Assembly (NCBI RefSeq): GCF_036924745.1
Contig: NZ_JAZHSD010000001.1
Coordinates: forward strand, 6,385,001 to 6,449,000
DNA from: Bradyrhizobium sp. AZCC 1693
GTDB taxonomy: Bacteria > Pseudomonadota > Alphaproteobacteria > Rhizobiales > Xanthobacteraceae
Reading direction: 5' to 3'
DNA: 64,000 bases
In this document: piece by piece, positions 8,785 to 17,637 of the stretch
Layout: the number at the start of each line of letters is the position of its first letter
Numbering within the stretch: the stretch's first letter is position 1
Notes under the pieces: generated by a model
Databases searched by the model: none
Seen by the model: the letters and a program-made list of their open reading frames with translations, nothing else
Told to the model about the DNA's origin: nothing
Made by a program: the position numbers and the translations under genes

Positions 8785-9117
8785 ATGGAGTCTGCGATGC
8801 GAAGAATTGTGGCCGCGTGCCTGATTGCCATGTGCCTGATAGTCATGGGCGGGATGCTGGCGGGGGCGCCGGCGCAGGCGCAGTGGTTGGACATCGACAC
8901 GGTGCCGGCATTCAAGGGCAATGACACCGGCGGCATCATCGCCTATCCGCTCGCGATGCAGGCCGATGCCCGCCAGCTCGCCGTCGACCACTGCGCCCGC
9001 TACGGCAAGGTGGTGAAATTCCTCGGCGTGCAGCCCAATTACGGCGGCTACGTTTCCTTTGCCTGCCGCTGGGTGCCCTATGGCGCCGCCGAGCGGCCGC
9101 TGCGCACGCTTTACTGA
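8785..9117 (+). CDS. Small exported protein, function unknown
   Basis: 110 residues with a clear signal peptide (hydrophobic core at about residues 9-27, cleavage near APAQAQ). The mature domain of about 78 residues contains two cysteines (HCARYGK and FACRW) that could form one disulfide, and an aromatic/glycine-rich end. I do not recognise a family. A second in-frame ATG at 8797 gives a more typical signal peptide start (MRRIVAACL). It precedes the DUF3617-like gene by 109 bp on the same strand. Confidence 0.65.
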   Translation: MESAMRRIVAACLIAMCLIVMGGMLAGAPAQAQWLDIDTVPAFKGNDTGGIIAYPLAMQADARQLAVDHCARYGKVVKFLGVQPNYGGYVSFACRWVPYGAAERPLRTLY

Positions 9118-9226
9118 GCGCGTCCGCTTCCTGATTTTCCGGCTGGACATGTTTTTGCCACGCGAGGCGTGTGTTCACTTCGCGCGCGCACGATATCGTG
9201 TGCAAGAATTCAGCGGGAGCCTACGC

Positions 9227-9760
9227 ATGCGACGACTGCTTCTAGTGTCTTGTTCGGCCGTTGGTCTGCTTGCCCTGTTGCCGGTCAGCGGCGCCATCGC
9301 CGTGGAGTTGCCGGTGCGCAAGGCCGGACTGTGGGAGATGAAGGTGCTGGGCGGCGGGACAGTGCCCGAGATGACCATGCAGCAATGCACGGACGAGACC
9401 ACGGACAAGGACATGAGCACCGCCATGTCGCCGGTGGCCAAGGAGATCTGCGCGAAGCAGGACATCCAGAAGACGGCGACCGGCTATGTCACCGATTCCG
9501 TCTGCGGCGTCGCCGGCATGACGATCACGTCAAAGGCCGAGATCAACGGCGATTTCAATTCCGCCTACACCGTGAAATCGACTTCGCACACCGAGGGTGG
9601 CATGGGCGGCGCTCCGCGCGACAGCACCTCGACGATCGAGGCCAAGTGGATTGGCGCCTGCAAAAGCGATCAGAAGCCCGGCGACATCATGATGCCTGGC
9701 GGCATGAAGATGAACATCAAGGACATGCAAAAGCTGAAGGCGCTGATCCCGAAGAAGTAG
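9227..9760 (+). CDS. DUF3617-like exported protein
   Basis: 177 residues; signal peptide residues 1-25 (core LLLVSCSAVGLLALLPVSG). The mature chain begins with the family-like RKAGLWEMKVLGGG, has paired cysteines (QQCTDE, EICAKQ, DSVCGV, IGACKS) and ends MKMNIKDMQKLKALIPKK. The pattern 'GLWE...' followed by C-terminal Cys and a lysine-rich tail fits the DUF3617 family of periplasmic proteins of unknown function. Start chosen at 9227 where the signal peptide begins; longer in-frame extension overlaps the previous gene and is non-conserved. Confidence 0.78.
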   Translation: MRRLLLVSCSAVGLLALLPVSGAIAVELPVRKAGLWEMKVLGGGTVPEMTMQQCTDETTDKDMSTAMSPVAKEICAKQDIQKTATGYVTDSVCGVAGMTITSKAEINGDFNSAYTVKSTSHTEGGMGGAPRDSTSTIEAKWIGACKSDQKPGDIMMPGGMKMNIKDMQKLKALIPKK

Positions 9761-9791
9761 GGGAAGTAACGAGGCTGCAGAATCTCTCGCT

Positions 9792-11180
9792 CTATACCGG
9801 CACCCTTACCACCGCCCTCAATCCGCCCATCGGGCTGTCGCCAAGCGTGATGTCGCCGCCATGCGAGCGGGCGATGTCGCGGGCGATGGCCAGCCCCAGG
9901 CCCGTGCCGCCCTCGTCCTGGTTGCGGGCATCATCGAGCCGCAGGAATGGCTTGAACACTTCCTCGCGCATATTGGCGGGAATGCCCGGGCCGTCGTCGT
10001 CGACCGTCACCGTCAGATAGCGGTGATCGCGGTGGCCGGTGATCGAAACCGTGCTGGCGTGGCGCGCGGCGTTGGAGACGAGGTTGGCGACGCAGCGCTT
10101 GAACGATGCCGGCTTCACCGTCACGACCGGCAGGCCGTGGAACGTCACCGTCGCGGTATGGCCGTGGCGCTCGGCGTCGCTGCGCAGGTCTTCCAGCGCC
10201 ATCGCCATATCGGTCGGCTGCGCGATCTCGCCGCTATCGCCGCGCGCAAAGGAGAGATAGGCCTCCAGCATGCCGGCCATTTCGTCGACGTCCTTGCGCA
10301 TGCCGTCGACCTCGGGACTGTCGCCGATCAGCGCAAGCTCGAGCTTGAAGCGGGTCAGGATGGTGCGCAGGTCGTGGCTGACGCCGGCCAGCATCGCGGT
10401 GCGCTGCTCGATCGAGCGCTCGACGCGCGCCTTCATTTCCAAAAATGCCTGCGCCGCGCGCCGCACCTCACGCGCGCCGCGCGGGCGGAAATTCGGCTCC
10501 TCGCGGCCCTTGCCGAAACTTTCGGCGGCGTCCGCCAGCCGCAGGATTGGCCTGATCTGGTTGCGCAGGAACAATACCGCGACGATCAGCAGGATCGAGG
10601 ACGTGCCGAGCATCCAGAAGATGAAGATCTCCGAATTGGAGGCGTAGGCCCTGCTGCGCTGCGCGAACACCCGCATCACGGAATCGTCGAGCTGGATGCG
10701 GATCTCGACCAGATTGGAATTGCCGACGGTGTCGACCCAGAACGGACGGCTGATCTGGCGGCTGATCTGCCCCGAGAGGGACTGGTCGAGCAGCGAGAAG
10801 AACGGCTTTGGCCCCGGTGAAGGCATGTCGCCCCGGGGAAGGAAATCGACCACCAGTCCCAGCCGTTCCTGCGCGATGCGCTTGAGCTGCGCGCGGTCTT
10901 TGTCCTGTGGGTAAGTCTTGTAGATGTCGATCAGGCCCGCGATATCCTGCACCACGGCGGCCGACAAATGCCTCGTTACCGTGTTCCAGTGCCGCTCCAT
11001 GAACACGAACGCCACCACCGTCTGCAGCATCACCATCGGTACGATCATGATCAGCAGCGCGCGGGCGTAGAGCCCGGTCGGCATCCAGCTCTTGAACGCG
11101 TTGCCCATCCAGCCATTGGCCCGGGAGACGCGTTGCGATGCATTGCGGATGAATGTCAGGCCGGTGTCGAGCGTACTCAT
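9792..11180 (-). CDS. EnvZ-type sensor histidine kinase
   Basis: 462 residues. TM1 about residues 41-62, periplasmic sensor about 63-184, TM2 about 185-205, HAMP about 206-258, dimerisation/phosphoacceptor with His269 (GVSHDLRTILTR), then N box (VANLVSNAARHA), G1 (DDDGPGIP) and G2 (GTGLGLAIA) of the HATPase domain. The usual Pro five residues after the His is Ile here, which I recall as a feature of alphaproteobacterial EnvZ-like kinases. It sits 8 bp after the OmpR-type regulator, so the two form a cognate pair. Signal unknown. Confidence 0.92.
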   Translation of the reverse strand: MSTLDTGLTFIRNASQRVSRANGWMGNAFKSWMPTGLYARALLIMIVPMVMLQTVVAFVFMERHWNTVTRHLSAAVVQDIAGLIDIYKTYPQDKDRAQLKRIAQERLGLVVDFLPRGDMPSPGPKPFFSLLDQSLSGQISRQISRPFWVDTVGNSNLVEIRIQLDDSVMRVFAQRSRAYASNSEIFIFWMLGTSSILLIVAVLFLRNQIRPILRLADAAESFGKGREEPNFRPRGAREVRRAAQAFLEMKARVERSIEQRTAMLAGVSHDLRTILTRFKLELALIGDSPEVDGMRKDVDEMAGMLEAYLSFARGDSGEIAQPTDMAMALEDLRSDAERHGHTATVTFHGLPVVTVKPASFKRCVANLVSNAARHASTVSITGHRDHRYLTVTVDDDGPGIPANMREEVFKPFLRLDDARNQDEGGTGLGLAIARDIARSHGGDITLGDSPMGGLRAVVRVPV

Positions 11181-11188
11181 GGGTTGGC

Positions 11189-11929
11189 TCAGGGCGACGC
11201 GACCAGGCGATAGCCGATGCCGCGCACCGCCTGCAGGAACAGCGGATTGGCGGGATCGCGCTCGATCTTGCGCCGCAGGCGGTTGATCTGCACGTCGACC
11301 GCGCGCTCGTTCACCGTGCCGCCGCCGGTCAGCGCCGCGCGCGGCACGGTTTCGCCGGGAGCGACCGCCAGAATGCGCAGCATTTCGCGCTCGCGGTCGG
11401 TCAGGTGAATGATCTCCTCGCCCTGGCGCAGTTCGCCGCGTTCGAGATGAAACACGTAAGGGCCGAACGCGATCTGCTCCAGCGCCTCCACCGGCGGCGG
11501 CGCGCTGCGCTTGAGGATATTGCCGATCCGCAAGACCAGTTCGCGCGGCTCGAATGGTTTTGCGACATAGTCGTCGGCGCCGATCTGCAGGCCCTCGATC
11601 CGCGCCTCCGCCTCATGGCGCGCCGTCAGCATGATGATCGGCACCGAGGAGGAGGCGCGAATGAAGCGGGCCAGATCGAAGCCGGTTTCGCCGGGCATCA
11701 TGATGTCGAGGATCAGGAGATCGAAATGCAGGCCGAGCAGTTTTGCGCGCGCGTCGCCCGCGCTCGACGCGGTGGTGACGCGATAACCTTCGCCGGACAG
11801 AAACCGCGACAACAGGTCGCGGATACGGCGGTCGTCGTCGACCAGCAGCAGATGCGGGGCGTCGTCGGCCAGTTGCTGCGTTGCGCGCGCGGTGGCTGTC
11901 GCGATGCTTGCTCCTTGCGCCACGGTCAC
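11189..11929 (-). CDS. OmpR/PhoB-family response regulator
   Basis: 246 residues. Receiver domain with acidic pocket DDD (residues 31-33), phospho-acceptor Asp75 (LILDIMMPG), conserved Thr and Lys (LTAR, KPFEPREL), then a winged-helix output domain (ERAVDVQINRLRRKIERDP...VRGIGYRLV). An N-terminal extension of about 25 residues precedes the receiver. The start codon overlaps the marR stop (ATGA at 11926-11929) and the kinase follows after 8 bp: a marR-regulator-kinase operon. Confidence 0.94.
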   Translation of the reverse strand: MTVAQGASIATATARATQQLADDAPHLLLVDDDRRIRDLLSRFLSGEGYRVTTASSAGDARAKLLGLHFDLLILDIMMPGETGFDLARFIRASSSVPIIMLTARHEAEARIEGLQIGADDYVAKPFEPRELVLRIGNILKRSAPPPVEALEQIAFGPYVFHLERGELRQGEEIIHLTDREREMLRILAVAPGETVPRAALTGGGTVNERAVDVQINRLRRKIERDPANPLFLQAVRGIGYRLVASP

Positions 11930-12480
11930 TCCCTTGGCTTCTTGCTGCCGGTCCCGAAGATCGCCTCTAACACCTTGTCGGGGTCGTCGCGATCGATCAT
12001 CGCGCGCAGGAACTGGCTGATAACAGCGACGCCTTCGGGATTGATGTCCCGGAGCGCGCTTGTGATGCGATCGGTCTGCAGCCCTGCGAGCTTTCCCACC
12101 AAGGCTTCGCCCTTGGGGGTGGCGTAAAGAAGGCGCTGCCGGCGGTCGTTATTGCCAGTCTTCTGGATGATGTAGCCCTCGTCGAGCAACTGCTTGAGCA
12201 CCCGGCCAAGCGACTGCTTGGTGATCCGCAACACGTCCAGCAGGTCGGCGACCTTGAGGCCGGGATAGCGGTAGACGAAATGCATCACCCGGTGATGGGC
12301 GCGGCCGAACCCGAAAGCCTCGAGCTCATGGTCGGCATCGCCCACGAAGTCGCGGTAGGCGAAGAACAACAATTCGATGATGTCCCAGCGCAACTCGCCC
12401 GCCCGCGGGGCAGGCGAAGTGCCGGCGGCGCCTTGCGAATCGGGGTTGGCCGGGCCCTTTGAGAAATTTATGTCAGTCAT
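11926..12480 (-). CDS. MarR-family transcriptional regulator
   Basis: 184 residues. The winged helix-turn-helix (VADLLDVLRITKQSLGRVLKQLLDEGYI, about residues 70-98) and wing (NNDRRQRLLYATPKGEAL) are typical MarR. The frame is open to 12522, but I choose the ATG ending at 12480 since it gives MTDINFSKG. A 19-bp interrupted palindrome straddles this start codon (12470-12488), suggesting autorepression. First gene of a three-gene operon with a two-component system and divergent, across about 290 bp, from two aminotransferase genes that may be its targets. Confidence 0.88.
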   Translation of the reverse strand: MTDINFSKGPANPDSQGAAGTSPAPRAGELRWDIIELLFFAYRDFVGDADHELEAFGFGRAHHRVMHFVYRYPGLKVADLLDVLRITKQSLGRVLKQLLDEGYIIQKTGNNDRRQRLLYATPKGEALVGKLAGLQTDRITSALRDINPEGVAVISQFLRAMIDRDDPDKVLEAIFGTGSKKPRE

Positions 12481-12488
12481 GTTGACAT
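12470..12488. promoter_or_regulatory. Candidate MarR operator over its own start codon
   Basis: ATGTCA-7 nt-TGACAT, a perfect 6-bp inverted repeat (12470-12475 / 12483-12488) covering the proposed marR start codon. Size and symmetry suit a MarR dimer; function is inferred. Confidence 0.45.
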
Positions 12489-12766
12489 ATCTTGGGTTCA
12501 ATGTTACAAAACTGCCAGCCACGACGAAACTTTAAGTCGTTTCGAACTTGGTGACGTGTCAGGCAGCCGGAAAAGCCAGCGATGGCGGCAACGGCCGCAA
12601 ATGAACTACCGTGCGATTGTCGAGCGGCATTTCGGCAAACATACTGGACTTCGGCATTCCGCAAAAGCATGTCCTCAGTCCAGACCTATTAAGCCAGCAG
12701 GCCCGGAGAGGCCGGCCGGCGCCAGAAATTGCGCCGATTCCGACAGCAAGGGCGGGAAGCAAGGGA

Positions 12767-13843
12767 ATGAGCTTGAAATTCGAAATCCAGCCGGCAGCGA
12801 ATCCGACTCCTGAGAAGGAGCGCACGGCAAAGCTCGTGGACCCCGGCTTCGGCCGGATTTTCACCGATCACATGGCGATCGTCCGCTACAACCAGGCCAA
12901 GGGCTGGCATGACGCGCGCGTCGAAGCCCGCGCGAATTTCTCGCTCGATCCGGCCGCGGCCGTCCTGCACTACGCGCAGGAGATTTTCGAAGGCCTCAAG
13001 GCTTACAAGCGCGACAATGGCGTGAACCTGTTCCGCCCCGACGCCAACGCAACGCGCTTCAGGAATTCGGCGGAGCGCATGGCGATGGCGCCGCTGCCCG
13101 AGGCTGTGTTCATCGAGGCGGTCGAGCAGCTCGTGCGCATCGACAGCGCCTGGATCCCGGGCGGCGAGGGCAGTCTCTATTTGCGGCCCTTCATGATCGC
13201 GAGCGAGGTCTTCCTCGGGGTGAAGCCGTCAGCGGAGTACATCTTCGCCGTCATCGCCTCGCCGGTCGGCTCCTATTTCAAGGGCGGGCCTGCGCCAGTG
13301 TCGATCTGGGTGTCGGAGAACTACACGCGCGCCGCGGTCGGCGGCACCGGCGCCGTCAAGTGCGGCGGCAATTATGCCGCGAGCCTGCGCGCGCAGGCCG
13401 AGGCCATCGAGCGCGGCTGCGATCAGGTGGTTTTCCTCGATGCGGTCGAGCGCCGCTACATCGAGGAGCTCGGCGGCATGAACGTCTTCTTCGTGTTCGA
13501 CGACGGTTCGCTCTCGACGCCGCCGCTCGGCACCATCCTGCCGGGCATCACCCGCGATTCGATCATTGCGCTGGCCAGGGATTCCGGCACGCGCGTGCGC
13601 GAGGAGGCCTACACCATCGACCAGTGGCGCACGGACGCCGCCAGCGGAAAGCTGAAAGAGGCCTTTGCCTGCGGCACGGCCGCCGTCATCTCGCCGATCG
13701 GCAAGGTGCGTTCGGCGAGTGGCGAGTTTCTGATCTCTGGTGGCGTAGCCGGCCCGGTTGCCATGGGGCTGCGCAAGAAGCTGGTCGACATCCAGTACGG
13801 TCGCGCTGAAGACCCGCACGACTGGATCAGAAAGGTCCTGTGA
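12767..13843 (+). CDS. ilvE: Branched-chain amino acid aminotransferase (IlvE), long form
   Basis: PLP enzyme interconverting Leu/Ile/Val and their 2-oxo acids with glutamate. 358 residues, the size of the eukaryote-like/actinobacterial BCAT subgroup. Fold-type IV features: AQEIFEGLKAY, the catalytic Schiff-base Lys198 in GAVKCGGNYAASL, EELGGMNVFFV with the Glu that contacts the pyridine nitrogen, and ACGTAAVISPIG. Start at 12767 (MSLKFEIQP) after a GGGAAG site; an upstream in-frame extension is not conserved. Divergent from marR and 129 bp before a second, shorter aminotransferase gene. Confidence 0.93.
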   Translation: MSLKFEIQPAANPTPEKERTAKLVDPGFGRIFTDHMAIVRYNQAKGWHDARVEARANFSLDPAAAVLHYAQEIFEGLKAYKRDNGVNLFRPDANATRFRNSAERMAMAPLPEAVFIEAVEQLVRIDSAWIPGGEGSLYLRPFMIASEVFLGVKPSAEYIFAVIASPVGSYFKGGPAPVSIWVSENYTRAAVGGTGAVKCGGNYAASLRAQAEAIERGCDQVVFLDAVERRYIEELGGMNVFFVFDDGSLSTPPLGTILPGITRDSIIALARDSGTRVREEAYTIDQWRTDAASGKLKEAFACGTAAVISPIGKVRSASGEFLISGGVAGPVAMGLRKKLVDIQYGRAEDPHDWIRKVL

Positions 13844-13972
13844 CCGGCGGCGGAGTTATCCCGCCGCTTCCGTAGACAGATCACTTGAGCGCCGGGGGTG
13901 CGCGCGTCTCGTTGAGCCGCGCGAGGGCTGATGTGCGGCCAATTGAAGCAGTGTCAATCCGGGAGAGAAATC

Positions 13973-14863
13973 ATGGGAGTTTCGTTCGACAAGATCGATG
14001 GCGTCATCTGGTACGACGGGAAGCTGGTGCCGTGGGCCGACGCCAACGTGCACATTCTCACTCACGGCCTGCATTACGCGAGCTGCGTGTTCGAGGGTGA
14101 GCGCGCCTATGGCGGCAGGGCCTTCAAGAGCACCGAGCATTCCGAGCGGCTGAAGAACTCGGCCAACATCCTCGACTTCGAGATTCCCTGGTCGGTCGCC
14201 GAGATCGACGCCGCAAAACAGCTCGTGATCGACAGTAACAGCCTGCCCGACGCCTATCTCCGCCCGATCGCCTGGCGCGGCTCGGAGATGATGGGGGTCT
14301 CGGCGCCGGCCAACACCATCCATCTCGCCATCGCCGCCTGGGACTGGCCGAGCTATTTCAATCCGGCCGAAAAGCTGATGGGCATCCGGATCGGCATGGC
14401 CGAATACCGCCGGCCCGACCCGGCGACGATTCCGGCGATGGCCGAGGCGTCCGGTCTTTACATGATTTGCACCATCTCCAAGCATAAGGCGGAGCGCCAA
14501 GGCTATGCCGATGCGATGATGCTGGATTGGCAGGGGCGGGTGGCCGAATGCACCGGCGCCAACATCTTCTTCATCAAGGACGGCAAGATCCACACGCCGA
14601 TCGCCGACTGCTTCCTCGCCGGCATCACCCGCGCCACCGCGATCGACCTCGCGAAGCGCCGCGGCATCGAGGTGATCGAACGCCGCATCATGCCGGAGGA
14701 ACTTTCTGATTTCACCGAGTGCTTCATCACCGGCACCGCGGCGGAGGTGACGCCGGTGTCCGAGATTGCGAACTGGAAGTTCACGCCCGGCAAGATCTCC
14801 GCGCAGTTGATGGCCGACTACACCGCCGAAGTGCGGCCCAAGGGTAAGGCCGTGGCTGCCTAA
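13973..14863 (+). CDS. Branched-chain aminotransferase-like protein lacking the PLP lysine
   Basis: 296 residues, the length and sequence of the E. coli IlvE-type subgroup, with phosphate- and ring-binding residues in place: Arg59 (EHSERL), Tyr163 (SGLYMICT), Glu192 (VAECTGANIFF) and Thr255 (GTAAEVTPV). The segment that should read (S)KA-K-A(A/G)G-x-Y, with the Schiff-base lysine five residues before Tyr163, reads AMAEASGLY: the lysine position is Glu158 (GAG, 14444-14446). No other lysine is positioned to substitute. Either a pseudoenzyme or a protein that has changed chemistry. Start at 13973 follows a GGGAGAGA ribosome site. It shares orientation with the intact long BCAT upstream. Confidence 0.88.
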   Translation: MGVSFDKIDGVIWYDGKLVPWADANVHILTHGLHYASCVFEGERAYGGRAFKSTEHSERLKNSANILDFEIPWSVAEIDAAKQLVIDSNSLPDAYLRPIAWRGSEMMGVSAPANTIHLAIAAWDWPSYFNPAEKLMGIRIGMAEYRRPDPATIPAMAEASGLYMICTISKHKAERQGYADAMMLDWQGRVAECTGANIFFIKDGKIHTPIADCFLAGITRATAIDLAKRRGIEVIERRIMPEELSDFTECFITGTAAEVTPVSEIANWKFTPGKISAQLMADYTAEVRPKGKAVAA

Positions 14864-14913
14864 GGCCCGGCTTCTTCCCTGGATGGATCTCTCTTCCCTC
14901 TCCGGTTGTGGGA

Positions 14914-14937
14914 TCGAGACGAGCGAAGCTCGCTCTT
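14914..14937 (+). repeat. Copy A of the TCGAGACGAGCGAAGCTCGC repeat family; intergenic region
   Basis: The stretch 14864-15162 holds no convincing gene. It contains one partial copy (core only, then diverging) of the palindromic repeat whose full 69-bp form is seen at 48308, 53314 and 55837. Confidence 0.75.
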
Positions 14938-15162
14938 GGGGTGGCGCCTCACGAAGGTTGTTGAACGTGATAGAGGAACTCGGCTGGTCGGAGCCGCGTT
15001 GGTGATGCCGAACGAAGCATTCCCAGCCGGCAGCAGCATCCGCGACGCCGCGCTGCACAACCTGATCGGAGCGAGCTGGTTTTCAGGCGAAAGGCGAAGC
15101 CATCATGGCCACGATCTTGGAGCGCTCGGGAAACGGGCGGACAAGAGGAACACGGAGGGCGC

Positions 15163-15351
15163 ATGAGAAACATCGTGAACGAAGACGGCGAGATCATCGC
15201 CAAGGCAACGAAAGACGGTACACTGGTCGGCGGCTACCACCGCATCATAATGGCGGGCAGCCTCTGTCAAAAACTGTTCTGGCAAGATACCGGCGAACCT
15301 GTGAAGCTTGACGCCTTAATGCATCCAAGTTCTCATCGACGTATAGCTTGA
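15163..15351 (+). CDS. Small hypothetical protein
   Basis: 62 residues, with a good ribosome binding site (GGAGG, 5 nt before the ATG). The protein (MRNIVNEDGEIIAKATKDG...GGYHRIIMAGSLCQKLFWQDTG) is polar with a balanced composition unlike a random GC-rich frame, but I recognise no family. The last 12 residues look less constrained. Could be a true small gene or the start of a decayed one. Confidence 0.45.
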   Translation: MRNIVNEDGEIIAKATKDGTLVGGYHRIIMAGSLCQKLFWQDTGEPVKLDALMHPSSHRRIA

Positions 15352-15376
15352 TGCGCTCGCCGCGTTAGCGAACGGC

Positions 15377-15595
15377 TTACTTCTTTTCGTCCTTCGGGGC
15401 CGGCGCGTTGTCCTTGTCCCTTTTGATATTGCCCTTGGTGGCGCTCATGCCGGTGGTGTCCATCGAACCATCTGGCTTGGCGCCGCTCGTCGTTCCGGGC
15501 TTCTCCATGCCGGTCTGCGGAGCGGGGCCGGTGTTCTGGGCAAAGGCCGAGCCACACAACAGCGTAAGAGCGGTGACGGTGATAAGCTTCTTCAT
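15377..15595 (-). CDS. Small exported hydrophilic protein
   Basis: 72 residues. Signal peptide MKKLITVTALTLLCGSAFAQ, then a disordered-looking mature part rich in Gly, Pro, Thr, Lys and Asp with no cysteine. Start at 15595 is supported by a GGAGAG site right upstream and by the signal peptide; longer in-frame extension runs through an intergenic repeat. Such short exported low-complexity proteins are common in this group; function unknown. Confidence 0.72.
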   Translation of the reverse strand: MKKLITVTALTLLCGSAFAQNTGPAPQTGMEKPGTTSGAKPDGSMDTTGMSATKGNIKRDKDNAPAPKDEKK

Positions 15596-15676
15596 AGCTC
15601 TCTCCTTTGGAGACGTGCAAATAATTCGGCGCGCAAGGTGTGGTTCCTGGATTGGCGGCGGCGGCGTGTCCCTTTT

Positions 15677-15765
15677 GGGTCTCGCTATGGCCGGGCTTGT
15701 CCCGGGCATCCACGTCTTGGCGGCAAGGAAAGTGTCCTTCGGACGGCTATGCCCGGCCATGACGA
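15677..15765. repeat. Intergenic repeat of the GTCCCGGGCATCCACGTCTTG family
   Basis: Shares GGGCTTGTCCCGGGCATCCACGTCTTG-type sequence with 17310-17402 and closes with GCCCGGCCATGACGAGG, forming an imperfect hairpin between the small exported gene and hisS. Confidence 0.75.
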
Positions 15766-15828
15766 GGTCTGCTGTTGGCCGTGCGACACGGTTGCCCGGC
15801 CGCGTCTTGGCTGGTACCAACGCCGCTC

Positions 15829-17301
15829 ATGGCTGAAAAACCCAAAAAACCCCAAAAACTGAAGGCCCGCCTGCCGCGCGGGCTGGAAGATCGCGGCCCG
15901 GCGGCGATTGCCGCCACGCGCCAGATGGTCGAGAAAATCCGCGACGTCTACGAGCGCTACGGCTTCGAGCCGGTGGAAACCCCGGCGATGGAGTTCACCG
16001 ACGCGCTCGGAAAATTCCTGCCCGACCAGGACCGGCCGAACGAGGGCGTGTTCTCGTTCCAGGACGACGACGAGCAGTGGATCTCGCTGCGCTACGACCT
16101 GACGGCGCCGCTGGCGCGCTATGTCGCGGAAAATTTCGATCACCTGCCGAAGCCGTATCGCAGCTACCGCGCCGGCTATGTCTACCGCAACGAGAAGCCA
16201 GGTCCCGGCCGCTTCCGCCAGTTCATGCAGTTCGACGCCGACACGGTGGGCTCGGCCTCGCCCGCGGCGGACGCCGAGATGTGCATGATGGCGGCCGATA
16301 CGATGGAAGCGCTCGGTATTCCCCGCGGCAGCTATCTGGTGAAGGTGAATAACCGCAAGGTGCTGGATGGGGTGCGCGATGCGCTCGGCATCGCGGATGA
16401 TGGGCAATGGCTGACGGTGATGCGTGCAATCGACAAACTCGATCGTCTCGGGATTTTCGGCGTCCAGCAATTGCTGGGTGACGGCCGCAAGGACGAGTCG
16501 GGCGATTTTACAAAGGGTGCGGGCCTGAAGCCCGATGACATCGCATTGATCGTCGGCGCGATCGAACAGGGCGCACAGATCGACGCGCGGCTGCGCGACA
16601 GCAAGATTGGGCAGGAAGGCCGCGACGAACTCGACGCGATCGGAAAGCTTGTTACGGCATCGGGCTACGGGCCGGATCAAATTGTGATCGATCCATCTGT
16701 CGTGCGCGGTCTCGAATATTATACCGGTCCCGTTTACGAGGTCGAACTCACGCTCGAAACCAAGGACGAAAAAGGCCGTCCCGTGCGCTTCGGCTCGGTC
16801 GGCGGCGGCGGGCGTTACGACGGCCTCGTCTCGCGCTTTCGTGGCGAGCCGGTGCCGGCGACGGGATTTTCGATCGGCGTGTCGCGGCTGCAGGCCGCGC
16901 TGACGATGCTTGGAAAGGTCGACACCAAGCCGGCATTTGGCCCCGTAGTAGTCACGGTGTTCGGAGGAGAAATCGCTGACTATCAAAAGATGGTCGCTGC
17001 TCTTCGCAATGCGAATATCCGCGCCGAGCTGTATCTTGGAAATCCAAAACACAGCATTGGCCAGCAAATGAAATATGCCGACAGGCGAAACGCGCCATGC
17101 GCGATCGTTCAGGGGTCGGACGAAAGGGCGAATGGCAAGATCCAGATCAAGGATCTGATCCTTGGTGCGGGGCTTACCGAGATCAAGGATCGCGAAGAAT
17201 ATTTGAAGAAACAGGCCGAGGCTCAATACGAGGTCGACCAAGACAAGCTCGTCGATGCCGTGCGCGAGGTGCTGGCTCGCCATGATGTGAGGTGGGGATA
17301 G
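15829..17301 (+). CDS. hisS: HisS, histidyl-tRNA synthetase
   Basis: Charges tRNA-His. Class II synthetase motifs are visible: motif 1 region (PVETPAMEF), motif 2 ([20 protein letters not shown]), the histidine-A motif [12 protein letters not shown] and motif 3 ([13 protein letters not shown]... [11 protein letters not shown]), followed by the anticodon-binding domain. 490 residues with a short lysine/proline-rich N-terminus, as in alphaproteobacteria. Start at 15829 ([12 protein letters not shown]); the frame extends 18 codons further into the repeat. Monocistronic. Confidence 0.96.
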   Translation: MAEKPKKPQKLKARLPRGLEDRGPAAIAATRQMVEKIRDVYERYGFEPVETPAMEFTDALGKFLPDQDRPNEGVFSFQDDDEQWISLRYDLTAPLARYVAENFDHLPKPYRSYRAGYVYRNEKPGPGRFRQFMQFDADTVGSASPAADAEMCMMAADTMEALGIPRGSYLVKVNNRKVLDGVRDALGIADDGQWLTVMRAIDKLDRLGIFGVQQLLGDGRKDESGDFTKGAGLKPDDIALIVGAIEQGAQIDARLRDSKIGQEGRDELDAIGKLVTASGYGPDQIVIDPSVVRGLEYYTGPVYEVELTLETKDEKGRPVRFGSVGGGGRYDGLVSRFRGEPVPATGFSIGVSRLQAALTMLGKVDTKPAFGPVVVTVFGGEIADYQKMVAALRNANIRAELYLGNPKHSIGQQMKYADRRNAPCAIVQGSDERANGKIQIKDLILGAGLTEIKDREEYLKKQAEAQYEVDQDKLVDAVREVLARHDVRWG

Positions 17302-17309
17302 CTATTCGC

Positions 17310-17402
17310 CCAAGCCGTCATGCCCGGGCTTGTCCCGGGCATCCACGTCTTGTTTGATAGCCGAGTTCGTGGATGGCCGGGACAAGCCCGGCCATGACGA
17401 CA
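17310..17402. repeat. Intergenic inverted repeat, GTCCCGGGCATCCACG family
   Basis: Arms TGCCCGGGCTTGTCCCGGGC-ATCCACG and CGTGGATGGCCGGGACAAGCCCGGCCATGACG form a long hairpin between hisS and the tautomerase gene. Confidence 0.85.
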
Positions 17403-17426
17403 AGAAACGATAACGAGGAGACAACA

Positions 17427-17630
17427 ATGCCTGAGATTACCGTGAGCATGGCCGCCGGCCGTACCGACGAACAGAAGGCCGGCATGATGCGCGACATCAC
17501 CCAGGCGCTGGTCAAGAACCTCGGCGTCGATGCCGATGCGGTGGTGATCCAGATCAACGAAGCGCCGCTGGCCCACAAGATGAAGGGCGGCAAGACGTTT
17601 GTGGAGCGCGCGGCGGCGGCGAAGAAGTAG
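17427..17630 (+). CDS. 4-oxalocrotonate tautomerase family protein
   Basis: 67 residues starting MPEITVSMAAGRT; removal of Met exposes the catalytic Pro1 of the tautomerase superfamily. The QKAGMMRDITQALVKNLG helix and VVIQINEAP strand match the 4-OT monomer, which assembles as hexamers. A purine-rich AACGAGGAGA site precedes the ATG. No aromatic meta-cleavage genes are nearby, so substrate is unknown. Confidence 0.9.
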   Translation: MPEITVSMAAGRTDEQKAGMMRDITQALVKNLGVDADAVVIQINEAPLAHKMKGGKTFVERAAAAKK

Positions 17631-17637
17631 CTATCCC

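Noticed and set aside
13856..15058. 400-codon minus-strand frame opposite the second aminotransferase
   Set aside because: Shadow of the aminotransferase; starts inside an intergenic repeat.
15685..17283. Long open frame on the minus strand opposite hisS (over 500 codons)
   Set aside because: It mirrors hisS codons, is Arg/His/Leu-rich with no family motif, and hisS is certain. A GC-rich shadow.
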